Assembly (NCBI RefSeq): GCF_029433105.1
Contig: NZ_JARNTW010000001.1
Span: forward strand, 248,001 to 312,000
Direction: 5' to 3'
DNA: 64,000 nt
Origin: Runella sp. MFBS21
GTDB lineage: Bacteria > Bacteroidota > Bacteroidia > Cytophagales > Spirosomataceae
Shown here: one piece after another, positions 42,915 to 51,835 of the stretch
Layout of the letters: the number at the start of each line of letters is the position of its first letter
Numbering within the stretch: position 1 is the first letter of the stretch
Translations under genes and position numbers: made by a program
The notes under the pieces: generated by a model
Database searches by the model: none
What the model was told of the DNA's origin: nothing
Seen by the model: only the letters and a program-made list of their open reading frames with translations

Positions 42915-44135
42915 ATGCCTACCAACACAATCCAATATAACTACAAAGCTGAGCATCTCAATGTTTCGGAGCCTAGTAAATACACTGCCGAAAATCTAAA
43001 ATCGGAGGAAATGGTGCTCAATATGGGGCCTCAGCATCCCTCGACCCACGGCGTGTTGCGGCTTGAAGTGGTATCGGATGGAGAAATCATCGTGGATGTA
43101 GTGCCCCATATAGGTTATTTACACCGTTGTTTTGAAAAGCATGCCGAAGCATTGCCTTTCAATCAAATCATCCCGTACGTAGACCGCATGGACTACGTAG
43201 CGGCCATGAACTCCGAACACGCCTATGTAATGGGCGTAGAGCGGATGCTTGGTATCGAAAAAGACATTCCCAAGCGTGTCGAATATATCAGAGTATTGGT
43301 GGCGGAACTCAATCGCCTTGCCTCTCACTTTGTGGCTATTGGTACTTATGCGATGGATATTGGGGCTTATACGCCTTTTTTGTGGATGATGCGCGACCGT
43401 GAGCATATTCTTCGGATGCTAGAGTGGCTATCAGGTGCGCGAATGCTTTACAATTACATTTGGGTGGGCGGATTGTTTTATGATTTGCCGGTAGGTTTTG
43501 AGGAAAGGTGCCAAGAGTATATCAAATACCTCAAACCCAAATTGCAAGAGCTACAACAATTGGTGATAGAAAACAAAATTTTTGTGCAACGTACTGCCAA
43601 TGTGGGGGTATTACCATTGGCAGTGGCTATCAATTATGGCTGCTCTGGCCCTGTATTGAGAGGTTCTGGCTTGCGATGGGACTTACGAAAAGTAGATGGT
43701 TATTCAGTATATCCCGAATTGGATTTTGATGTACCAATGGGGGAAGGGTTGGTAGGAACAGTGGGCGACTGCTGGGATAGAAACTATGTCAGAGTACAAG
43801 AATGCTGGGAATCTACCAAAATCATTGAGCAGTGCATCGAAAAACTGCTGGGAGAGTATCGACGCACGCCCGATTTTGACCCGCAGGCTTTTGTCCCGAA
43901 AAAAATCAGACCTCAAGCGATGGATTATTACGTAAGAGCCGAGAATCCCAAGGGCGAGCTAGGTTTCTTTTTTAGAACCGACGGAAAATCTGATATTCCA
44001 GTTCGGTGCAAAGCTCGTGCTTGTTCGTTCAACAACCTCTCGGTCATTGCCGAAATCTCACGAGGGGCTATGCTTGCCGATTTGGTGGCGATTATTGGCT
44101 CTATTGATGTAGTAATGGGAGAGGTAGATAGGTAG
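42915..44135 (+). CDS. nuoD: NADH-quinone oxidoreductase subunit D
   Basis: The 406-residue 49-kDa-type subunit of respiratory complex I contains [52 protein letters not shown] and the end [19 protein letters not shown]. It forms part of the quinone site in the peripheral arm. Length and motifs are complete. It is not flanked by any other nuo gene: a minus-strand hypothetical precedes it and a minus-strand regulator follows after one base, so it is an isolated gene rather than part of an operon. Confidence 0.95.
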   Translation: MPTNTIQYNYKAEHLNVSEPSKYTAENLKSEEMVLNMGPQHPSTHGVLRLEVVSDGEIIVDVVPHIGYLHRCFEKHAEALPFNQIIPYVDRMDYVAAMNSEHAYVMGVERMLGIEKDIPKRVEYIRVLVAELNRLASHFVAIGTYAMDIGAYTPFLWMMRDREHILRMLEWLSGARMLYNYIWVGGLFYDLPVGFEERCQEYIKYLKPKLQELQQLVIENKIFVQRTANVGVLPLAVAINYGCSGPVLRGSGLRWDLRKVDGYSVYPELDFDVPMGEGLVGTVGDCWDRNYVRVQECWESTKIIEQCIEKLLGEYRRTPDFDPQAFVPKKIRPQAMDYYVRAENPKGELGFFFRTDGKSDIPVRCKARACSFNNLSVIAEISRGAMLADLVAIIGSIDVVMGEVDR

Positions 44136-44136
44136 G

Positions 44137-44838
44137 CTATTCATCATTAAACATATAGCCTACTCCTTTGAGGGTTTTGATGTAGTTTTCCCCTACTTTT
44201 TCTCTCACTTTTCTGATATGCACATCCACGGTGCGTTCGAGCACATAAATATCTGCTCCCCAGATTTTTTGGAGAAGTTCTTCGCGGTTAAAAACCTTGT
44301 TGGGGTGATTGGCCAAGAAAAACAACAATTCAAATTCTTTCTTGGGCAATACTACCGACTTGTCTTCTTTCGTAACGGTATAGTTTTTACGATTGATAGA
44401 TAGACCTGCGATTTCGATTTGAGACTCAGGCTCGGACTTTTGGGCTTCTCTTCTAAACAGCGCATTGATGCGGCTCATCAAAGCACGTGGCTTGATAGGC
44501 TTCGTGATGTAATCATCAGCACCAATTTCAAAAGCGGCTACTTCCGAATACTCTTCCGAACGAGCGGTAAGAAACAAAATGTAGGTATTGCGAAAATCAG
44601 GAATATCTCGCAACAAACGGGCGGTTTCGATGCCATCCATTTGGGGCATCATAATATCCAAAACGACGAGTTCGGGGATGAAAGAACGGGCGATTTCGAG
44701 TGCCTGTTTTCCGTTGTGGGCAGTGGCTACATCGTAGCCTTCTTTTTCTAAATTATAAGCAAGAAGCTCGACAATATCTGAGTCGTCGTCAACGACTAAA
44801 ACTTTGTGTGCAATCTGAGCCGATTTTGCAGCGCTCAT
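44137..44838 (-). CDS. OmpR/PhoB family response regulator
   Basis: The 233-residue protein has a receiver domain (KVLVVDDDSDIVE, acceptor aspartate in LVVLDIMMPQMDG, LTARSE, DDYITKPI) and a winged-helix DNA-binding domain (LPKKEFELLFFLANHPNKVF, VLERTVDVHIRKVREKVG). No histidine kinase adjoins it. TTAACA repeats lie 50-86 bp upstream of its start and could be autoregulatory sites. The stop nearly abuts that of nuoD on the other strand. Its exact pathway (phosphate, envelope stress or other) is unknown. Confidence 0.9.
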   Translation of the reverse strand: MSAAKSAQIAHKVLVVDDDSDIVELLAYNLEKEGYDVATAHNGKQALEIARSFIPELVVLDIMMPQMDGIETARLLRDIPDFRNTYILFLTARSEEYSEVAAFEIGADDYITKPIKPRALMSRINALFRREAQKSEPESQIEIAGLSINRKNYTVTKEDKSVVLPKKEFELLFFLANHPNKVFNREELLQKIWGADIYVLERTVDVHIRKVREKVGENYIKTLKGVGYMFNDE

Positions 44839-44870
44839 AGCATAAATGTTGATTTCGGTGACGAAATTAC

Positions 44871-44924
44871 AAGTAGTGTCAACAATTTTAACACTACTTA
44901 TTGATTCTTAACACAAATTTAACA
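44871..44924. promoter_or_regulatory. Hairpin and TTAACA repeats upstream of the response regulator
   Basis: AAGTAGTGT (44871-44879) and ACACTACTT (44891-44899) form a 9-bp stem. TTAACA occurs at 44888-44893, 44908-44913 and 44919-44924, the last two spaced exactly 11 bp. Direct repeats at 11-bp spacing are the usual binding arrangement for PhoB/PhoP-type regulators, and the gene just downstream encodes one. Function is inferred. Confidence 0.4.
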
Positions 44925-45016
44925 GTTGAAGTACATTAAAACGAATGAAGTGTAAAAGTAAAAATACTTTTTTAACTTCAATAAAATCAACAGTTTATGC
45001 CGTTTAGGGAAGGAGA

Positions 45017-45427
45017 CTATGATTCTTTAGGAGCAACTGGCGACATCACGTCTTTTTGAATACGATGCAAAAGCTTTTGCATTGAGCGTTCTATTACCTC
45101 ATATTCTACTTTTTCTTTGGCAATAAGTACAAATGCAATCGATAACGCAGGAAAACTAGGGGAAATCTCCAACAAATGTTTGTTTTTACGATAAGCTTCA
45201 CGGCAGCGGCGACGCAGAAGATTGCGATCTACGGCTCTTTTGAAATTACGTTTTGATATAGAAAACAAAACTTGAGGAAGCTGAGAAGGGAGAGATGCAT
45301 CAGCTAAATAAAATACCTTAAACGGAAAAAGGTAGGACGTTTTGGTTTCCGTACTACCTTTTTCAAACAAACGACCGATGCGTTTTGGGCTACAGAGTCG
45401 CTCTGTTTTTTTGAATGTCTGTTTCAA
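45017..45427 (-). CDS. rnpA: Ribonuclease P protein component
   Basis: The 136-residue basic protein assists the RNase P RNA in 5' maturation of tRNA. It has KTERLCSPKRIGRLFEKG, an FSISKRNFKRAVDRNLLRRR core (RNR-type motif AVDRNLLRRRCREAYR) and a helical tail. There is no in-frame ATG: the frame has a stop at 45449-45451 and the best start is TTG at 45425-45427. It follows rpmH, as usual in bacteria, after an 87-bp repeat-rich gap. Confidence 0.93.
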   Translation of the reverse strand: MKQTFKKTERLCSPKRIGRLFEKGSTETKTSYLFPFKVFYLADASLPSQLPQVLFSISKRNFKRAVDRNLLRRRCREAYRKNKHLLEISPSFPALSIAFVLIAKEKVEYEVIERSMQKLLHRIQKDVMSPVAPKES

Positions 45428-45514
45428 TGTTTGAATCGTTTGAATGGTTTAAGCTGTTTGAGAAGCTAAATTCAACTTTTCAAACTATCAAACTCCCCAA
45501 ACACACAAACAAGA
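45428..45514. repeat. GTTTGAA-type repeats between rpmH and rnpA
   Basis: On the plus strand the right half of this 87-bp gap carries CAAAC units and the left half GTTTGAAT-like units (for example TTTGAATCGTTTGAAT at 45430-45445), so it can fold as a loose multi-arm hairpin. It sits inside a conserved operon and may adjust the rpmH/rnpA ratio. Confidence 0.4.
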
Positions 45515-45673
45515 TTATTGCTTGTGACGTTTTTCGTCAGAAACTGTTAATTTCCAACGACCTTTTTTACGACGCGCCGCCAATACTTTACGACCATTGG
45601 CCGATGACATACGCTCACGGAACCCGTGCTTATTGCGTCTTTTGCGGTTTGAAGGTTGATATGTACGTTTCAT
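45515..45673 (-). CDS. rpmH: 50S ribosomal protein L34 (bL34)
   Basis: A 52-residue frame from ATG 45671-45673 to TAA 45515-45517 starts [18 protein letters not shown], continues [17 protein letters not shown] and ends SDEKRHKQ. This is the universally conserved bL34 of the large ribosomal subunit. It is too small for many ORF finders. It is directly upstream of rnpA, the conserved bacterial order. Confidence 0.97.
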   Translation of the reverse strand: MKRTYQPSNRKRRNKHGFRERMSSANGRKVLAARRKKGRWKLTVSDEKRHKQ

Positions 45674-45832
45674 TTCTTAAAGCCTTTTATTACTTATAAA
45701 TCCTTGATTTCAAAACGAGTCCGCAAAGGTACGGAAACTTATAAAAGTTTACAAACTATTTTTCAGGGAAAAACACGAAATTTGGCACAATAGCCCTCAA
45801 ACCCTTCATTCGTATAAAATAAAAACCCTTCT

Positions 45833-47227
45833 ATGGGCCTATTTCGCAAAGATTTGAATACAATAAATTCGCTAAAACCCGAAAAAAGCACTTGGCTTTT
45901 TTTCCTAATCTTTTGTGTGCTGAGTGCAATAGGGCATGTATTGATAGGATATTGCTGGTTGCGCTCACAAATAGGAGAACTGATTCTTACGTTTGCCCCT
46001 CTTTTTTTGCTATATACAATAGTGATTTTAAAACAGTGGCCCACGAAATGGGTGAAAAGGTTGATTTGGGTTGGCGTAGGGCTAAGATTGCTTTTCTTAG
46101 TGGCAACACCTGCTTTGTCGGACGATTATTTTCGCTTTATTTGGGATGGCAGATTGCTGGCTTCAGGCTACAATCCCTATTTATATTTGCCTTCTGAAAT
46201 CCTGCATACTTCTATTGTAAAAGAGGCCAATCTCACCCAAGCGCTTTATGAGGGGCTGAATTCGCCGCATTATTTCACAGTTTATCCACCCCTTAATCAG
46301 TTGATTTTTGGGGTAGCAGCTAGGTTAGGAGGGGAAAGCGTGCTTGTTAGTATTGTGGTGCTTAGACTTTTTATTATAGCCGCCGAGATTGGAAATCTCT
46401 GGCTAATGAATTCTTTTCGATGGCCACAGTATCTTCAAAAATCCCGCCGAGGAATGGTGTTGGTATATGCCCTCAATCCGTTTGTGATTATGGAATTAGT
46501 GGGGAATTTGCACTTTGAAGCAGTGACCTTATTTTGTGTTTTATTGGCCATACGAGGATTAATGAGCTTACCAAAAGTACCTTACCTATACACTAAATCG
46601 GCGGTAGCTTTGGGGTTAGGTGCTTCTGTAAAGCTGATTCCTTTGATATTTTTGCCTTTGATTGTCGGTAAGATAGGCTTGCGAGAGGGAATCAAGTATT
46701 CGATAATAACGTCTGGGGTGTTATTGGCTTTATTTATACCTTTTATGAGTGAAGCATTGTTTCACAATTTTGGTAAAAGCTTAGATTTATATTTCCAAAA
46801 ATTTGAATTCAATGCCAGCGTGTATTATCTGCTACGGGAAATAGGGTTTTGGCTCACAGGCTATAATATTATTCAGTCATTAGGGCCTTTATTGTCTTTG
46901 ACGACTCTTGCCGGGCTAAGTTGGTTAGCTTTTCAGCGGCAAAATTTGTTAGAAAAAATGCTACTGGCTCTTACTTTGTATTTTCTGTTGGCTACTACTG
47001 TACATCCTTGGTATATTACTACTTTGGTAGCTTTGGGAGCGCTTACTAAGCATTGGTACACAGTGGTATGGTCGGCTTTGTTGCCTCTTACCTATGTTGC
47101 CTATCTTTCCCAACCTTACCAAGAAAATTTACGGATTGTGACGCTGGAGTATATTCTTGTTTTTGGGTGCTTGGGCTATGAGTTTTTTCTGAAAGGAATA
47201 GACTGGGAAAAGCCTAGTTCCCTTTAA
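45833..47227 (+). CDS. GT-C type membrane glycosyltransferase (GT87/mannosyltransferase-like)
   Basis: The 464-residue protein has about ten to twelve membrane helices. Just after the second helix comes the catalytic-type loop ALSDDYFRFIWDGRLLASGYNPY, as in polyprenol-sugar-dependent GT-C enzymes of the mannosyltransferase/GT87 group. Later segments include NSPHYFTVYPPLNQLIFG, and NPFVIMELVGNLHFEAV. It should transfer a sugar from a lipid carrier on the periplasmic side. Acceptor unknown. Its last 14 bp overlap the convergent lipoprotein gene. Confidence 0.75.
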   Translation: MGLFRKDLNTINSLKPEKSTWLFFLIFCVLSAIGHVLIGYCWLRSQIGELILTFAPLFLLYTIVILKQWPTKWVKRLIWVGVGLRLLFLVATPALSDDYFRFIWDGRLLASGYNPYLYLPSEILHTSIVKEANLTQALYEGLNSPHYFTVYPPLNQLIFGVAARLGGESVLVSIVVLRLFIIAAEIGNLWLMNSFRWPQYLQKSRRGMVLVYALNPFVIMELVGNLHFEAVTLFCVLLAIRGLMSLPKVPYLYTKSAVALGLGASVKLIPLIFLPLIVGKIGLREGIKYSIITSGVLLALFIPFMSEALFHNFGKSLDLYFQKFEFNASVYYLLREIGFWLTGYNIIQSLGPLLSLTTLAGLSWLAFQRQNLLEKMLLALTLYFLLATTVHPWYITTLVALGALTKHWYTVVWSALLPLTYVAYLSQPYQENLRIVTLEYILVFGCLGYEFFLKGIDWEKPSSL

Positions 47228-47987
47228 TTTTTTCTTGAACGAACTTCAATTCCATGGGAGTTGAATCAGCAGGAGGAGCATAATGAAGCCACAAGTAAGA
47301 GGCACGGGTGTCTTTTGGCAAAAACAGCAAACCACGCACAGACTCACCTACAGGAAGGGTGGTTTTGCGCAAGGCCATTTCTTGCCAATTAGCTCGTTCG
47401 TGTTTGAGTTGTTCTGTGCGGGCTTTTTGGAGATGAACGTCGGCAATCTGTTTTTGGATGATAATATTGTAGGCTTGATCGTGCATGTACCGATTGTTGG
47501 TTCGTTGTTGCCAAGAGCGGTCGTTACGGCTCGAATGTACGTCACTAGCGATAGTAGCGATAAGCAGCAAGCCGTTAAAGACCGAAGAAGCGACCAGTCT
47601 TTGTTTTTGTCGTTTTATGTCAAGCGTGGATTGCTCAATTTTCTTCTCAGGGTCAGTAGCCCGATAGATAGAGGCATACAATTCATTGTGTTTGTTGCGA
47701 AGGGTATCTGACTTGGTATCAAAAGGATAATACGAAAAATGAACGGGGTCAACCAATAAGGGCGCGGAAGTTCGGTTTTTGATTTCGACATCAAGCACCA
47801 AATGACTTGGGTCTTCAAATTCGTAAGAAGCTACCAACACTACCCCATTTTGTTCGGTACGGGTCACTTCACGTCCGTCAATCCAAGCTACATCGCCCGA
47901 GGCAGGGCGTAGTTGATAATAGCTGGGCGCACATCCAATCAGAGAAAGTAAACTGAAACATACGAGGATATAAAATGAGGTTTTCAT
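47214..47987 (-). CDS. Hypothetical lipoprotein
   Basis: The ATG at 47985-47987 (257 residues) gives a clean lipoprotein signal (FSLLSLIGC); a longer frame starting 16 codons earlier does not. The mature part has a beta-rich domain (VLVASYEFEDPSHLVLDVEI) and a later hydrophobic segment (VFNGLLLIATIAS) followed by a charged helix. No family recognised. It overlaps the convergent glycosyltransferase gene by 14 bp. Confidence 0.6.
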   Translation of the reverse strand: MKTSFYILVCFSLLSLIGCAPSYYQLRPASGDVAWIDGREVTRTEQNGVVLVASYEFEDPSHLVLDVEIKNRTSAPLLVDPVHFSYYPFDTKSDTLRNKHNELYASIYRATDPEKKIEQSTLDIKRQKQRLVASSVFNGLLLIATIASDVHSSRNDRSWQQRTNNRYMHDQAYNIIIQKQIADVHLQKARTEQLKHERANWQEMALRKTTLPVGESVRGLLFLPKDTRASYLWLHYAPPADSTPMELKFVQEKIKGN

Positions 47988-48097
47988 GACAACTTTGGCT
48001 GTTTTGTTAATCACAGATTTGATAATAATCTTCACAAAGTGTGATTAACAAAAATAACAACCATAATGATACCGCCCAAATGAATTTTGATGAATGG

Positions 48098-48676
48098 TCA
48101 GGAGGTAGCGTATTTTGAAAGTAGTTCGTAAACTTTGTGTAAAGGCAAGCCCATGATGGTATAAAATGAGCCTTCGATGTGAGAAATCCCAATCATTCCA
48201 ATCCACTCTTGTACCCCATAGGCGCCTGCTTTGTCGAAAGGACGATAATGGGTAATATAATAGTCGATTTCGCTTTCGGTCAATGTTTTAAAAACTACTT
48301 TTGCCACATCGCTGATGGTTTGGTAGCCTTCTGGACTTAGTAAACATATGCCCGTAATCACCTGATGCTCACGCCCCGATAGTTTTTGGAGCATGGTACG
48401 AGCTTCGGTTGCATCGGTGGGTTTGTTGAGGATTTCGTTGTCAACCACTACTACTGTATCAGCACACAAAATTAGCTTTTCGCCCAGGTCATGCGCAAAT
48501 TGCTCAGCTTTGTGCTGCGCCAAGTACCCTGCTACTTCCGAAGCGGGCATATCCGCAGGAAAAAGCTCATCGGTAGGACGAACTTGTACCGTAAACTCAA
48601 TCCCCAATTCTCTTAATAACTGCTGACGGCGCGGGGAATTGGACGCAAGAATAAGAGGATGAGATAGGTTTATCAT
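48098..48676 (-). CDS. maf: Maf family nucleoside triphosphate pyrophosphatase
   Basis: The 192-residue protein hydrolyses non-canonical or excess nucleoside triphosphates to monophosphates. It has LILASNSPRRQQLL at the N-terminus, ILCADTVVVVDNEILNKP, GREHQVITGICL and DKAGAYGVQEWIG, all conserved Maf blocks including the acidic active site. Length is typical. It is transcribed alone on the minus strand. Confidence 0.93.
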   Translation of the reverse strand: MINLSHPLILASNSPRRQQLLRELGIEFTVQVRPTDELFPADMPASEVAGYLAQHKAEQFAHDLGEKLILCADTVVVVDNEILNKPTDATEARTMLQKLSGREHQVITGICLLSPEGYQTISDVAKVVFKTLTESEIDYYITHYRPFDKAGAYGVQEWIGMIGISHIEGSFYTIMGLPLHKVYELLSKYATS

Positions 48677-48758
48677 AGAGAGACAAGTTGTGATAATAAC
48701 GGTTTGCTAATAAAAATGTAATTTTAAGCATTAGATTCAATCGAACATACATAAACTT

Positions 48759-49580
48759 TTGGTTTTGAAGGTTTTTAATGCTGTTTCATTCCAAAAAATC
48801 ATAACCTCAGGAGGGTCGACGAGCCCTTGGAGAGTGATTGTATGCGATGAACAGGGAATACTTAGGGAGTTTGTTGTAAAGCTATTCACAGAACGGCAAA
48901 TGGAGCAACAGCATCCTATTGCAAAAGAAATGTTTGGTAATATCCTGGCTCGTGAATTTGACTTGCCCGTAGCCGAAGCAGCTTTAGTTCATTTTTCAAA
49001 TGAGTTTATTTCTTTATTGCCTGAGGAGGCAAAAAAACAGCTCGATGGAAAAGATAACGGCCTTAAATTTGGCTGTGAATGGAGAGCGATGACTATCGTT
49101 GACCCAAGTAATCTAAAGTCCATCTTTAATGACTACGATGTGGCAACGGTATTTGCTTTTGATAATTTTGTTTTGAATCCAGATCGAGGTGGGTTTCGTA
49201 ATAAGCCTAATTTACTGATTGATGATGAGGGTTTCTTACTTATCGACCATGAACAGATTTTTCCATTTGCCGACGATATACACCGTAATGGTTCAAAAAT
49301 AATCCAAGATTTTCAGGAGGGTATTTGGCAATATCAAGCGGAGAAGCACTTGTTTTATCCTTATCTTTCTAACCTAAGAAAAAATGCTAAAAACGGTATT
49401 TTTGATACTTTTTGGACTTATTTGGAGAGTCTAAATGTTGTAGTCTTAAGAGAAATGGCCCATTTTTTGGGTGATAAAAATATATCAATTGGTAATTTTG
49501 CCCTTATAGAGCAATATATTCAGAAAGTAAAAATGAATCCATCTAAATTCTGTAAGTTGTTGACGGAGAAGATTGCATGA
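48759..49580 (+). CDS. HipA-like kinase
   Basis: The 273-residue protein has no ATG near its start: TTG at 48759 or 48765 begins the frame. Kinase-like features are REFVVKLFTERQ (ATP-lysine strand), AREFDLPVAEAALV, and the catalytic FDNFVLNPDRGGFRNKPNLL with GFLLIDHEQIF as the metal-binding aspartate motif. It resembles HipA-family kinases but is shorter than full HipA (about 440). The following DUF3037 gene overlaps it by four bases (ATGA), as commonly seen for this pair. A toxin/antitoxin or defence role is possible, not shown. Confidence 0.75.
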   Translation: MVLKVFNAVSFQKIITSGGSTSPWRVIVCDEQGILREFVVKLFTERQMEQQHPIAKEMFGNILAREFDLPVAEAALVHFSNEFISLLPEEAKKQLDGKDNGLKFGCEWRAMTIVDPSNLKSIFNDYDVATVFAFDNFVLNPDRGGFRNKPNLLIDDEGFLLIDHEQIFPFADDIHRNGSKIIQDFQEGIWQYQAEKHLFYPYLSNLRKNAKNGIFDTFWTYLESLNVVVLREMAHFLGDKNISIGNFALIEQYIQKVKMNPSKFCKLLTEKIA

Positions 49581-50422
49581 ATTCGATTTATCAATATAGC
49601 CCCCTACAATATCATTTCAACTCGGCTTTGGGCGAAGTGTTGAATGTGGGTTTGCTGGTGATTTTTCCTGAGCAGCAAAAAGTAGAATTTGTATATCCCG
49701 AACGCCTTGCACGGCTAAAAGCTGCTTATCCTAGTGGAGTTCCTGAAAAAACCTTAAAAGCATTTTTTAAAGGAATTTTACAAAAAGTAGCTTTACTTAA
49801 TAAACAACCCGAGATTTTTAACGATTATCATAATCGCCCCCTCGACTTTATTGATAATGAATTATTGATTCGGGATGAGTCTCTCTTACAATTTGGTGAA
49901 ATAAGAACCGGAATTCTTTATACCGACAACCTTACAACTATAATTCAGCAGCTTCGTCATCTATACTTGTCGATTTATGATTTAGATGAAGAAGAATATA
50001 AAAAACATGATGAAGATTATTTGATAAAAGAATATCGTAATCGATTGAAGGGGTACAATGAAGCCGTTTTTGAAGGAAGAAAAATAGAAGAAAATATAAA
50101 GATTGGGGACTACATTTTTCCTTTTGCTTGGCAAAACGGTACTTATAATGTGGTCAACCCCGTTAGTTTTGACCTTCGTCGTCCAGAATCAATTATTCGC
50201 AAAGCTACGCTCAACTTTGGCAAAGTGACTTTATTGCAAGACTTCGCGGTGGAAAATCAGGCACGTTTTGATATGCTACTAGCGAAACCTAAGAAGAAAA
50301 TACTATTCAAATCGTATGATGAAGCCATTGGTATTCTTAGTCGACCAAATTTTGTTAAAATATGGGAAGAAGAACGAATTGAGGAGTACGCCATCAAAAC
50401 CTTAGAAGCGCTTGCCTTTTAA
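49577..50422 (+). CDS. DUF3037 domain protein, partner of the HipA-like kinase
   Basis: The 281-residue protein begins IYQYSPLQYHFNSALGEVLNVGLLVIFP, the DUF3037 signature, and has KRVKEYRNRLKGYNE-type charged helices later. DUF3037 proteins are typically encoded directly after HipA-like kinases, and here the start codon overlaps the kinase stop (49577-49580), so the products are probably made in fixed ratio and interact. No enzymatic motif or export signal. Role unknown. Confidence 0.78.
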   Translation: MNSIYQYSPLQYHFNSALGEVLNVGLLVIFPEQQKVEFVYPERLARLKAAYPSGVPEKTLKAFFKGILQKVALLNKQPEIFNDYHNRPLDFIDNELLIRDESLLQFGEIRTGILYTDNLTTIIQQLRHLYLSIYDLDEEEYKKHDEDYLIKEYRNRLKGYNEAVFEGRKIEENIKIGDYIFPFAWQNGTYNVVNPVSFDLRRPESIIRKATLNFGKVTLLQDFAVENQARFDMLLAKPKKKILFKSYDEAIGILSRPNFVKIWEEERIEEYAIKTLEALAF

Positions 50423-50451
50423 GTTTCTTCGTTCTTCTCTCCACAGGTTTA

Positions 50452-50859
50452 TCATATCTTCTCTTTGTGCATAAGCGTTGCAACGCCTTTGGTGGTAATT
50501 TTTCCAGTAGTTACATCAAACACTTCGCCCAAAATTTCGCCAGTGTGTTTTTCAGGGTTGAGGCTTTGTACTGTAAACTTTACTTTGTAGTCGGTATCCA
50601 CAAACATAGGCCGTAAAAATTGGAAAGTTTGCCCCACATAAATTGACCCATAACCAGGAAAGCGAGTTCCAATGATTTTGGTGAAAACACTAGCTCCTAG
50701 CATCCCGTGGATAATGGGGCGTTTGAAGGGCGTTGTGGCCGCGTAATCGGGGTCTAAGTGCAGTGGATTGTCGTCGCCTGTGAGTTGTGCAAAGGCAATT
50801 ACATCGTCTTGGGAAAATCGAAATTCGTATTCGTAGGTATCGCCAATGGAAAGTTTCAT
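50452..50859 (-). CDS. MaoC family dehydratase (hot-dog fold)
   Basis: The 135-residue protein shows the hydratase-2 motif FAQLTGDDNPLHLDPDYA followed by FKRPIIHGML, giving the catalytic Asp/His of (R)-specific enoyl-CoA hydratases. The C-terminal hot-dog strand LNPEKHTGEILGEVFDV is typical. It probably acts on enoyl-CoA or a related acyl substrate. It is transcribed from the same strand as the SDR gene 57 bp upstream, which may be co-transcribed. Confidence 0.88.
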   Translation of the reverse strand: MKLSIGDTYEYEFRFSQDDVIAFAQLTGDDNPLHLDPDYAATTPFKRPIIHGMLGASVFTKIIGTRFPGYGSIYVGQTFQFLRPMFVDTDYKVKFTVQSLNPEKHTGEILGEVFDVTTGKITTKGVATLMHKEKI

Positions 50860-50916
50860 GATAAAATAAGAAGTTAATATACAGTAAAGTTGCCTAAAGT
50901 TAAATTTGATTTATGG

Positions 50917-51705
50917 TTAAAGAGAGCCTGTTTTGCCCCCATCTACTGGCAAATTGATACCGCTAATCGCCGCTGCCGCTGGGCTACAAAGAAAAGCTAC
51001 TGCGGCGGCGATTTCTTCGGGCTCGGCAAAACGCCTGAGAGGCACATCGGCCGCAAGTTGTTGATTGATTTCTTCTACGGTTTTGCCTGCTGCTTGGGCC
51101 CGTTGTTCGTTGATGGATGCTAGACGGTTGGTGTTGGTGTAGCCCGGCAATACATTGTTGATTGTAATACCAAACTGCGTAATTTCTAGAGAAAGTGTTT
51201 TGGCCCAGCTCGCCACCGACCACCGTACCGTATTGGATACTCCCAAACCCAGTATAGGTTGTTTGACCGAAGTTGAGATAATATTTACGATACGTCCAAA
51301 ACCCGCCCTTTTCATAGAAGGAACTACTGCTTGGGTCAAGAGTTGATTGTTGATGAGGTGCATTTCAAAAGCCTTCAAAAATTGCTCAGGCGTGGCTTCG
51401 ATGATAGGGCCTGAGGCTGGTCCGCCTGTATTGTTGACCAAAATATGTACTTCAGGAAAAGTAGACAAATAAGCCTCAATGGCTGTTTTTACATTTTCGC
51501 TACTGGCAAAATCAACCACTATATATCGGTGGCTTTGGTTTTTGCTAGTATCCAACGAAGTCAAGGTTTCTTTTAGGGCTTCTTCGTTGCGAGCCATTAA
51601 GGTAATATTTGCGCCCAAAAGTGCCAATTCTACCGCGCACGCGCGGCCTATACCTTGCGTACTTCCGCATACAATGGCTGTTTTGTGAGTGAGGTCAAGA
51701 TTCAT
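50917..51705 (-). CDS. Short-chain dehydrogenase/reductase with substituted active site
   Basis: The 262-residue protein has a Rossmann fold with CGSTQGIGRACAVE (residues 13-26) and NNTGGP. The family's catalytic Tyr-x3-Lys is replaced: the aligned positions read Ser157 and Arg161 (GVSNTVRWSVASWAKT), although the preceding serines remain. The C-terminal AAAVAFLCSPAAAAISG and NLPVDGG match the substrate-binding end of the family. It may be a reductase using a different proton relay or a non-catalytic member. It lies upstream of the MaoC gene. Confidence 0.85.
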   Translation of the reverse strand: MNLDLTHKTAIVCGSTQGIGRACAVELALLGANITLMARNEEALKETLTSLDTSKNQSHRYIVVDFASSENVKTAIEAYLSTFPEVHILVNNTGGPASGPIIEATPEQFLKAFEMHLINNQLLTQAVVPSMKRAGFGRIVNIISTSVKQPILGLGVSNTVRWSVASWAKTLSLEITQFGITINNVLPGYTNTNRLASINEQRAQAAGKTVEEINQQLAADVPLRRFAEPEEIAAAVAFLCSPAAAAISGINLPVDGGKTGSL

Positions 51706-51835
51706 AGCAGTGGCATAAGTTTTTATGAAAAAGAATCTATTTGGGTTCGAATTTACGTTTGTATGGAAACACCAAAATCATTGGCATTGTACAAAAGTGT
51801 AAATTCGTCATTTCATTTTTAACTTATCTAATTTT

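Noticed and set aside
45428-45514. Chromosome origin near rpmH-rnpA
   Set aside because: No cluster of TTATCCACA-type DnaA boxes was found in the region, and dnaA is not present.
45415-45699. 94-residue plus-strand frame over rpmH
   Set aside because: It is the antisense shadow of rpmH and rnpA; the bL34 protein on the minus strand is unmistakable.
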